This document shows, in pieces, positions 16,001 through 28,000 of a stretch of DNA of 64,000 bases. This stretch comes from Limnoperna fortunei (taxonomy: Eukaryota > Mollusca > Bivalvia > Mytilida > Modiolidae). The notes below the pieces were generated by a model that searched no databases, was not told where the DNA came from, and saw only the letters and a list, made by a program, of their open reading frames with translations. The DNA lies in the NCBI GenBank assembly GCA_944474755.1, contig OX104123.1, positions 68,131,898 through 68,195,897 of the forward strand, read 5' to 3'. A program made the translations under genes and the position numbers. Within the stretch, counting starts at the first letter, position 1. Each line of letters starts with the position of its first letter.

Positions 16001-19000
16001 TGTCTTTTATTTCAGTAGGATTCTACTGTGATAATAAAGAGTGAGCCATTAGTTCTAGACAGGGGATATGACCAGTGGTTGCTGTATTATCCTCAGTTCT
16101 GTCTTTTATTTCAGTATAATTCTACTGTGATAATAAAGAGTGAACCTTTAGTTCTAGACAGGGGATATGACCAGTGGTTGTTGTATTATCCTCAGTTCTG
16201 TCTTTTATTTCAGTAGGATTCTACTGTGATAATAAAGAGTGAGCCTTTAGTTCTAGACAAGGGATATGACCAGTGGTCGTTGTATTATCCTCAGTTCTGT
16301 CTTTTATTTCAGTAGGATTCTACTGTGATAATAAAGAGTGAGCCTTTAGTTCTAGACAGGGGATATGACCAGTGGTTGCTGTATTATCCTCAGTTCTGTC
16401 TTTTATTTCAGTATAATTCTACTGTGATAATAAAGAGTGAGCCTTTAGTTCTAGACAAGGTATATGACCAGTGGTTGCTGTATTATCCTCAGTTCTGTCT
16501 TTTATTTCATTAGGATTCTACTGTGATAATAAAGAGTGAGCCTTTAGTTCTAGACAAGGGATATGACCAGTGGTTGCTGTATTATCCTCAGTTCTGTTTT
16601 TTATTTCAGTTTGATTCTACTGTGATAATAAAGAGTGAGCCTTTAGTTCTAGACAAGGGATATGACCAGTGGTCGTTGTATTATCCTCAGTTCTGTCTTT
16701 TATTTCAGTATAATTCTACTGTGATAATAAAGAGTGAGCCTTTAGTTCTAGACAGGGGATATGACCAGTGGTTGCTGTATTATCCTCAGTTCTGTCTTTT
16801 ATTTCAGTATAATTCTACTGTGATAATAAAGAGTGAGCCTTTAGTTCTAGACAAGGGATATGACCAGTGGTTGCTGTATTATCCTCAGTTCTGTCTTTTA
16901 TTTCAGTATAATTCTACTGTGATAATAAAGAGTGAGCCTTTAGTTCTAGACAGGGGATATGACCAGTGGTTGCTGTATTATCCTCAGTTCTGTCTTTTAT
17001 TTCAGTTTGATTCTACTGTGATAATAAAGAGTGAGCCTTTAGTTCTAGACAGGGGATATGACCAGTGGTTGCTGTATTATCCTCAGCTGACAACAAACGC
17101 CAACATAACTCGACCAAAGTCTGAAGTCTTCTCGACTCCATCATGTATGTATAAATAGTCATTAACAACACATACCCTATTTTCCAGACGATAAGTCGAC
17201 ACTTTTTTCTTGGGAGTCCTATCCTCGGTACATTTGTTTTTACATCTTGTTAAGTAAATTCCTAGTATTGACATTTTCAACTTACTTGCAAATTGCTGGT
17301 GGTACATCGATGGCCTCTTGGTTAGGTACATCAATGGCCTCTTGGTTAGGTACATCGATGGCCTCTTGGTTAGGTACATCGATGGCCTCTTGGTTAGGTA
17401 CATCGATGGCCACTTGGTTAGGTACATCAATGGCCTCTTGGTTAGGTACATCAATGGCAACTTGGTTAGGTACATCAGTGGCCACTTGTTTAGATACATC
17501 AATGGCCACTTGTTTAGATACATCAATGGCCTCTTGGTTAGGTACATCAATGGCCTCTTGGTTAGGTACATCAATGGCCTCTTGGTTAGGTACATCAGTG
17601 GCCACTTGGTTAGGTACATCAATGGCCACTTGGTTAGGTACATCAATGGCCTCTTGGTTAGGTACATCAATGGCCACTTGGTTAGGTACATCAATGGCCT
17701 CTTGGTTAGGTACATCAATGGCCCCTTGGTTAGGTACATCAATGGCCACTTGGTTAGGTACATCAATGGCCTCTTGGTTAGGTACATCGATGGCCTCTTG
17801 GTTAGGTACATCAATGGCCACTTGGTTAGGTACATCAATGGCCACTTGGTTAGGTACATCAATGGCCTCTTGGTTAGGTACATCAATGGCCTCTTGGTTA
17901 GGTACATCAATGGCCACTTGGTTAGGTACATCAATGGCCACTTGGTTAGGTACATCAATGGCCTCTTGGTTAGGTACATCAATGGCCTCTTGGTTAGGTA
18001 CATCAATGGCCACTTGGTTAGGTACATCAATGGCCACTTGGTTAGGTACATCAATGGCCTCTTGGTTAGGTACATCAATGGCCACTTGGTTAGGTACATC
18101 AATGGCCACTTGGTTAGGTACATCAGTGGCCACTTGGTTAGGTACATCAATGGCCCCTTGGTTAGGTACATCAATGGCCACTTGGTTAGGTACATCAATG
18201 GCCTCTTGGTTAGGTGCATCAATGGCCTCTTGGTTAGGTACATCAATGGCCACTTGGTTAGGTACATCAATGGCCTCTTGGTTAGGTACATCAATGGCCA
18301 CTTGGTTAGGTAGCTAGTCATCTACTATGCCTGTCATTGATTACATATGTGCCAGTCATTGACTACATATGTGCCTGTCATTGACTACATATGTGCCTGT
18401 CATTGACTACATATGTGCCTGTCAGCACTGAGGTTGTGTTGACTACATATGTGCCTGTCAGCACTGAGGTTGTGTTGACTACATATGTGCCTGTCAGCAC
18501 TGAGGTTTTGTTGACTACATATGTGCCTGTCAGCAGTGAGGTTGTGGGTTTGAAATACACTGTGGGCAGGTGACTCGAACCTTAATTGACATACAGGATT
18601 GCCAGTTTTCCTGCTGAAGGTCTGGGGCTTTTCATCATGTACACCAAAATTCTTCTGCAGTCATAATGGAATACCATAATAATGTTGAAAATTTGCTCTA
18701 AGTAGGGTTAAACAGTCAAACAGTGTCATCTATAATCACCAATTTTTCTGGGTGTATTTTTCTATTTTTACAGTGTAGTCTGATTACCCTGATTTTTCTA
18801 TTTTTACAGTGTAGTTTGATTACCCAGATTTTTCTATTTTTACAGTGGACTTTGATTACCCCGATTTTGATGAAGCTTTTATTGCCACACCAACTACACC
18901 AGCCAATCAGAACCAGACAAATGGAAGTATTGACCTATCACAAACAAATCAAATTCAGCAGTTTCCAAAAATAGACCGATCAACTAAACCTAAACCAGGA

Positions 19001-22000
19001 CTGACCACAAAACCGAGTAATCAGACAGACAGTGAAAAACTGAACGATTTAATTTCCAGTCAGACATCATTGTATCCTAGCAACAGTAGTTCAATATTAA
19101 GGACAATACAGCCTGAAAACAGGTCGATATCTGGGACAAAAACAATGGTGAATACTGAAGATGTAAGTGATGGGAAGAATAATTCATCATCTGGGACAAA
19201 TTTGTCAGAAGAACTAGAAAGAGAGAGAGAAGAACTCAATAAAATAAGGAAAGAAAAGGAAGAAGAACTGGCCAGGTACCAGTTGGATAAAGAAAGAATT
19301 ATAAAGGTAACCAGTACATTGTCGAACATTAGGTAACCAGTTATTAAACATAAGAGTCTAGGATACAAGTCAAACAACCATGATGTACCTCTCAGGGAAT
19401 GATAATTTTTCTGTAGAAGGTCCAGGGTTTTCTGTAGGTATACTAGCATACAAATCAAACAACCCAGATGTAACTCACAGGTAATGATAATTTTTCTGTA
19501 GAAGGTCCAGGGTTTTCAGAGGGTATACTAGCATACAAATCAAACAAGCAAGATGTTCCTCACAGGGAATGATAATTTTCTCTAGAAGGTCCAGGGTTTT
19601 CTGTAGATGGTTTAGCGTTTTCTGTAGAAGGTCCAGGGATTTCTGTAGAAGGTCCAGGGTTTTTTGTAGAAGGTCCAGGGTTTTCAGAGGGTATACTAGC
19701 ATACAAATCAAACAAGCAAGATGTTCCTCACAGGGAATGATAATTTTCTCTAGAAGGTCCAGGGTTTTCTGTAGATGGTTTAGCGTTTTCTGTAGAAGGT
19801 CCAGGGATTTCTGTAGAAGGTCCAGGGTTTTTGTAGAAGGTCCAGGGTTTTCAGAGGGTATACTAGCATACAAATCAAACAAGCAAGATGTTCCTCACAG
19901 GGAATGATAATTTTCTCTAGAATGTCCAGGGTTTTCTGTAGAAGGTCCAGAGTTTTCTGTAGAAGGTCCAGGGATTTCTGTAGAAGGTCAAGGGTTTTCT
20001 GTAGAAGTTCCAGGGTTTTCTGTAGAAGGTCCAGGGTTTTCTGTAGAAGGTGAAGGGATTTCTGTAGAAGGTCCAGGGTTTTCTGTAGAAGGTCCAGGGT
20101 TTTAGAAGGTCCAGGGTTTTCTGTAGAAGGTCCAGTGTTTTCTGTAGAAGGTCCAGAGTTTTCTGTAGAAGGTCCAGGGTTTTCTGTAGAAGGTCCAGGG
20201 CTGTAGCAGGTCGAGGGTTTTCTGTAGAAGGTCCAGAGTTTTCTGTAGAAGGTCCAGGGTTTTCTGTAGAAGGCCCAGGCTGTAGCAGGTCCAGGGTTTT
20301 CTGTAGCAGGTCCAGGGTTTTCTGTAGAAGATCCAGGGTTTTCTGTAGAAGGTCCAGGGTTTTCTGTAGAAGGTCCAGGGTTTTCTGGGGAAGGTCCAGA
20401 GTTTTCTGTAGAAGGTCTAGGGTTTTCTGTAGAAGATCCAGGGCTGTAGAAGGTCCATGGTTTTCTGTAGAAGGTCCAGAGTTTTCAGTGGGTATACTAG
20501 TTTTCTTGCCTCATAAATGTTTAAAAAAAACCAACAAAATGATGTACTGTATCTATTCGCATAAAAGTTCGGAAATTTTGAGTTTTATTTTTAAAGAAGG
20601 GCACCAACATATAAGTAAACCATATCGCAAGAGGAAAGAATTCTGTTCAGAGGTTGAAAACAGTTCTTAGAAAAAAAAACAATATACTAAATCAGGGATT
20701 TTCCTGCCTTTATTTTGGGGCAGATATTCGGCCCCATTCCCAACGGCAAAAACCCATATTTTTTCTCAATTATGAAAGTGAAAATTCCCAATTCAGGAGG
20801 TTTTGTAATCCGGTTTCTAAAAATAAATTCAATCGCGCTAAGCCGAAATATTACAAACAAAATCAAAATCTGATTACTTCGCGAACATTGGTTTATAATT
20901 ACTGTTCCCGGTATCTTTAGTCATAACGGCAACCAGTTTTATATTGGAGCTTGCTTGTTTTATATCAAACGCAGATTCCGGTATGATATTAAAAAAAACC
21001 TGTGATTTGTTAAGTCCCGGAACTTTATTCAATAATATGAAAGATAATTGTATGCCGCAAATAAGACAAATTACTTTATTTTTACGATGTCCAGTAATAT
21101 GGGCTGTTTTTTTTGGTTCAAATAGCTTTGTCTAGAAAAGAATAAGTAGGAGGAATACATTTGGAATGAAGCGTGACCCTGCATAAAGGTTCAAAAATGG
21201 CATTATACAACACGAAATACTACCGAAGTGGAACGATGACGTATTGTATAAAAAATAGGAAATTTTGTTTTTACGAAATTAAATATTGACCAGAGCCTTT
21301 GTGAATAGAAAATCACGAGTTTTCTTGCACCTCTAGACCCATCCATTATCGGCATTCAACCGAACCTTCGCTACCGACCCTTGTGGTGTCGGTAGCGAAG
21401 GTTCTGTTGAATGCCGATTAGCATACGAATCAGGGTAAACTAAAATGCCAACACAATGCACATTTTTAGAGTTTTGTATATCTGATTTAGTTCTTATCCA
21501 GTCATTTATTAAGACCCCAGAACAAATGAGAGTTAAAGTAAAATCTGATGTTTGCAACTCAGTTTCTATTTAATTCCACCAAGATTCATGGAAATTTTTC
21601 TCTTTGATTATGATGTCAGCACAGTTGGCTACATATGTAAATTTTGATAACTTTTTCCAAAATATTTATGAAAACTGATTTTAATTTGTCAGTTTTCAGG
21701 TCACGCTTATAGATTCCATCTTGTCATTCATGACTAATTACATACAAGAAACATTTTCGCTAAAAACATTGATGTTTAAGAGCAATGTTTTTACTTTATT
21801 CATATTTAAGACTTTTCCCAATTGTGGAATTTACGTCATAATTTTCCCAATTAACAGGGGCCCAGGCCCCATTTGAAAAAAGGTAGGAAAATCCCTGTAA
21901 ATAAACTTATTTATGACATTACTAAAATTTTTTTACTTATTTTTATCTGTAGTCTATTCATTTTTAACACTGTTTACACTAGTATCTATTTATTTGTGTG

Positions 22001-25000
22001 TGTTACATCATACATGTACATTAGTGGTGTCATGATACAACTGAAAATCAACAATCAAGAAAACCTAATACACATATGTTACAGAATTTGTGGTTTTTGT
22101 TTTTTTTTATTATGATTTGTTATTTGAATTTACAAACCCTACAATTTGATTTTTTGTTTTAGATATCAATTATTTTGAAAACTATTTAATGTAAGAAAAT
22201 GAATATTTATAGCGAGCACAGCTCGCTGCGGCAGTGAAGCTGTCCGCGAAGAGCGGTGATCTCTACAGCAATTACGTGTCACGTGGTCAAAATGTGAATC
22301 ACATGATCAAAATCTGCTTAATGCTGATATTGATTTTTTTTTCGTCTGGAAGTTGATATCGTCAAAAAACTTTAACAAAGTGAATGAAACAGGGCTAAAA
22401 TTAATTTCAAAGAATGACTTAAAAATAAAGTTGACATCGATAAAAAATAAACGTTATATTTAAAAATAACAACAAAAATTTCCTACAATTTTTTTGCATT
22501 TTCTAAATCGATCTTTAAAAACTGACAATCATAAGACATTTCATGTGACGTCACCATTACAAAGAAAGACGTCACATGATCACTGGAATGCAGTTGAGGC
22601 ACTTTTAGGGTATTCGGAAGTAACGTCAATTATATGAAAGCGCATTGTATATAAATAATAAAGGACTATATTGTCTGTGCTCGCATTTTGGCAATGCCAT
22701 ATTATACATTATCTTGTTTTTGTCTGGTTATTAGTTCTATCATTCAGGGTAGATAATTAGGTTTGCATTGCAAAAACACATGTTGACAAACAACTTACTT
22801 TGTCATCTTAAATAAATTTGAAAACAAAAATAATAAAAAAATAAAACTTATAAAACATGAGAAACACATAAAAAACAAGACGTCTCACTGATTTTTTATT
22901 CACAAAATTACCATGTTTATTTGATTCTGACCTATTGGCAAACAGAAATGTCTACGGACCGACTTTTATGAACGTCAACAACAAATATCAGATTGGAAGG
23001 CCCGAAAATGATATATATAAATTTTATGATTGTGTGGGAGTAGTATTTGGCAAGTGAAAGGTAATATGGAATTCTTGTTCAGACAAAATGTAAAAGTTGT
23101 TGGTTGTCCAGTAAACTATTAAATTAGAAATTGATGCCAGCAAATCTTCAAATACGGTATATGTATCTCCTAATTATAAACAGGAGCATCAGGCAAGGAT
23201 AGAAAGATTGAAAGATGAAGAAGAGAGGCTTAAGGCTATTGAGCAGAAAAAAACAGAACAAACCAGAGACCTAGCTGATCTAATGAGGAAAAAAAGAGGG
23301 TTGCAACAAGAGCTAAGTAAAGGCTCTGCAGAGGAGGCATTAAGGTTAAGTATAGATTATTTCTACTCTAATGAGCTGCTGAATAGATAAACAGAATATA
23401 CACATGTTAAAATTTCATACAAACCACGGCTGGCAGATATTAAACTGGAATGTTCCCATTGGTTTATGGCACCATTACATTTAGTGCTTTGATTTGGGAT
23501 AAGGTCATCTATTTGTTTTAGGAGCCTCAGTGGTTAATGTAGTAAATGGTCTGGCATGACTGAGGTTGTGGGTTCGAGTCTCGCTGCAGATAGGGTGTCC
23601 TCCACTCCAATCTTAATTGACAAGGATTACTGTTTCTCCGACCGAAGGTCAAGTGTTTTTTCTGGGTACTCAAGCTTCTTCCCCAATTAAAACTGGAGCC
23701 ATGATATGGCCGAAAAATTCCAGAAAGTGGCATTGAAATGAACAATCAATCTATTTGTTTTGAGTAAACAGTTTAATCAAGCATTATGATTCATATAACA
23801 ACATGCACCAGTTTAGTACATTAGTACATTCAGCACTTTGATTTTGTTTCTTCAGACGACAAGAAATGATTAATATAGAAGACGAAAAAGTGAAGAGATT
23901 AGAAGAAGTAGAAAAGCTAAGACTTGAGAGAAAGAAGAAGGAAGAGGAAAGGAAAAAATTAGAGGAAGAGAAAGAGGTACTGAGATAATTCTACCCTGGT
24001 GACCGTTTTATTCATATATTTAAGTCACTACCTGTTCTGTTTAGGTTTTTAAAGGTTTTCTGGCATAAATTCGTGATGTGTTGGTTGCACACTGAATTTA
24101 CTAGCAACACATTCTAGAAAGTGATGACCAATTTATTCCAGCAAATTTTCAAATACATTACAGTTAATTCTTCATTCTAATGAAGCCACAATACAAATCT
24201 GCTTAACTAATATGAGTCATTTACCAGAAATCAGAGTGTGCACTTGTGTTTATATTTTGTTGCCATGAAGTTATTATCATTGTTCAATCAGAATTGACAT
24301 TACATCAATAGAATTTGAAATATTTTATGTATCTACACTAAGTTACCATAATCAGGTATAATACTCACTTTTTGCTGATCATCATGGTGAGTATTATACA
24401 CAAAAGGTCAAAAAGGTTAAATCAATATAATCACTTGTTGTTAGAACATATGATACGGTGTCATACATAATTGTGTATGATACTGTGAATGACAAGGAGG
24501 TGAATATGTTAGCTGTATAAACTGACCATGACCTTAATGTTGTCCATTTCTAGAAGGAAGAGTTGGATCAAGCAAGGGCAAGAGCAAGGTTGGAGGAAGA
24601 ACAGAAAGAGTTAGAACTGAAACAAGCTACTGAGGCAGCTAAACGTCTGAGAGAAGAGGAAGACATACATGAACAGAAGCAGAGAGAATTAAAGGCAAAG
24701 ATAGAGGAACAGAGAAAAGCAAGAGAACTTCAAAAGGTTTGTTAACCCTGAAAGTTTTTTCCTTCCAAGAAACTGCTTTTACTTTTCAGAATGTATTCAT
24801 TCTTAACTATCAAAAATCTAATAATCTTATTAATCAGTCAGAGATAGATAAACCAAACAATATCCTCACAATTCAATAATCTGTTAACGGGAGATAAACT
24901 TAACAAGAATCTCATAATTCAATAATCAGTTAAAGGGAGGTAAACCAATCATGTACCTGATAATTCAATAATCAGTTAAAGGGAGATAAACCAATCATGT

Positions 25001-28000
25001 ACCTGACAATTCAGTTAAGGGAGATAAACCAATCATGTACCTGACAATTGAGTAATCAGATAAAGGGAGATGAACCAAACATGAACCTGACAATTCAAGG
25101 GGTAGGACCACCATTGTTTATTGCCTCTTCGGCTATGTAAAATTAGTTGATTTTGAATTTTTCTGAACATTTTACCTTTGTTTCAAATAAAGGAATATTC
25201 CTGTCACATGACAACATGTAACCCCTAAGTATCTCAAAATTTCAGCACCACTTTCATGGCATATAAGAACGTACGACCAACCGGAAGTCAACACACTGAA
25301 AGAATCTACTTTCACTTTCATGTTCAGTCCCAAAATAGTGCATGTCATTCAATGACTCACATAATTTTTATTTTTAGTACACATCAGTTCAACTTTATTC
25401 TCTTGTTTCTTGACAATTAAATAATTAATTAAAGGGAGATAAACCAAACATGAACCTCACAATTCAATAATCATTTAAAGGGAGATAAACCAAACATGAA
25501 CCTCACAATTCAATAATCAGTTAAAGGGAGATAAACCAAACATGAACCTCACAATTCAATAATCAATTAAAGGGAGATAAACCAAACATAAACCTCACAA
25601 TTCAATAATCAATTAAAGGGAGATAAACCAAACATGAACCTCCCAATTCATTAATCAGTTAAAGGGAGATAAACCAAACATGAACCTCACAATTCAATAA
25701 TCATTTAAAGGGAGATAAACCAAACATGAACCTCACAATTCAATAATCAATTAAAGGGAGATAAACCAAACAGTAACCTCACAATTCAATAATCAATTAA
25801 AGGGAGATGAACCTCACAATTCAATAATCAGTTAAAGGGAGATAAACCAAACAATAACCTCACAATTCAATAATCAATTAAAGGGAGATAAACCAAACAT
25901 GAACCTCACAATTCAATAATCATTTAAAGGGAGATAAACCAAACATGAACCTCACAATTCAATAATCAATTAAAGGGAGATAAACCAAACAGTAACCTCA
26001 CAATTCAATAATCAATTAAAGGGAGATGAACCTCACAATTCAATAATCAGTTAAAGGGAGATAAACCAAACAATAACCTCACAATTCAATAATCAATTAA
26101 AGGGAGATAAACCAAACATGAACCTCACAATTCAATAATCAGTTAAAGGGAGATAAACCAAACAATAACCTCACAATTAAATAATCAATTAAAGGGAGAT
26201 AAACCAAACATGAACCTCACAATTCAATAATCAGTTAAAGGGAGATAAACCAAACAATAACCTCACAATTCAATAATCAATTAAAGGGAGATAAACCAAA
26301 CATGAACCTCACAATTCAATAATCAATTAAAGGGAGATAAACCAAACATGAACCTCACAATTCATTAATCAGTTAAAGGGAGATAAACCAAACAAAAACC
26401 TCAGTTAAAGGGAGATAAACAAAACATGAACCTCACAATTCTATAAATCAGTTAAAGGGGATAAACCAAAGAATATCCTCACAATACAAGTAAAAATCTA
26501 ATCACCAAAAATTACATCAAAGCAAATATCGGTTAAAACAAATAAGAGAGGATAAACTTCAGGCTTGGAACAGTTACACAACACATTATGCTGCTGGGTT
26601 GAACCAGTTTAAGTAACAGTCACATAACACATTAACAACACATGTATGACACAATCACAGAAGCTGCACAATACGGAACAAACAGGTATGATGTGCCTCT
26701 TATTTACAAGAATCTACATAACACTTATTGCAAACACAAAACACAAGAGGAAGTTAGTCAGGTTAAAATTAATTAGCTGAAAATTTCTGAAAGAGGAGTT
26801 AAAAAAAAAATAACTGGAAAACATGTAGTAAAAAGATAAGATTGGGTGGGTATTATACATCAATGTGTAGTATACACAGACAACTATGGTATATTTTAAT
26901 AAGAAGATAAGATTGGGTGGGTATTATACATCAATGTGTAGTATACACAGACAACTATGGTATATTTTAATAAGAAGATAAGATTGGGTGGGTATTATAC
27001 ATCAGTTTGTAGTATACACAGTCAACAACAGTGTATTTAATAAGAAGATAAGATTGGGTGGGTATTATACATCAGTTTGTAGTGTACACAGACAACTACA
27101 GTGTATTTAATAAGAAGATAAAATTGTGTGGGTATTATACATCAGTTTGTTGTGTACACAGTCAACTACGGTATATTTAATAAGAAGATAAGATTGGGTG
27201 GGTATTATACATCAGTTTGTAGTATTCACTTACAACTACGGTATATTTAATAAGAAGATAAGATTGGGTGGGTATTATACATCAGTGTGTTGTATACACA
27301 GTCAACTATGGTATATTTAAGTTATTTTGGTAGTAAGCATTTTCAATGTCCTCATTTTTATTCTTACATCAATTTGTTTAGGAAGTAAAACTTGAAGAAG
27401 AAAGAAAGTCAAAGGAAGCAATGGAAAATGAGAAGAAATTGGAAGAAGAAAAGAGACTGAAAGATAAAAAGGAAAGGGAAGAAGTTCTGAAGAAGCTGGA
27501 GGAAGAAAGAAAAATTAAGGAAAAAGAAGAAACAATAAGAAGACAGGAGGAGGACAGAATGATTAGAGAAAGACTTGAGAAAGAGGCCCTTGAGAGGAAA
27601 ATCAAAGAGGAGAGAGAAAAAGAAATGAGGCAACAAGAGGAAGAAAGAATGAAAATTGCCAAAGAGAAAGAAGAGAAGGAGAAAGCTGATCAAGCTAGAA
27701 AAGAGGCTGAGGAGAAACTCAGACTGATTCAAGGTAATGTAGAAGGCAATAGTGTCTGTTGTTTGTATTTCAATACTGTATGTTATAATCTTTTGGGCAA
27801 TATTGTCTGATTTTGTATGTAGGGCAATAATGTCTGATTTGTCCATTGGGCAATATTGGCTGATTTGTGTGTAGGGCAATTTTGTCCGATTTGTATGTAG
27901 GGCAATAATGTCTGATTTGTCCATAGGGCAGTATTGGCTGATTTGTGCATAGGGCAATATTGTCTGATTTGTCTGTAGGGCAATATTGTCTGTTTATTTA

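Noticed and set aside
14498..16018. 506-codon open frame of 33-residue repeats as a stand-alone gene
   Set aside because: It is the exon B acceptor array read through. The start is arbitrary and the repeated peptide is the USP8 rhodanese C-terminus. Possible in-frame splicing is reported instead as a finding.
17083..18321. 412-codon - strand frame (MYLTKWPL repeats) and + strand frames of 331 to 356 codons
   Set aside because: All are produced by the 24-bp array in intron B-C, open in several frames at once.
27378..27957. - strand frames of 94 and 182 codons over exon G
   Set aside because: Antisense shadows of a purine-rich coiled-coil exon.
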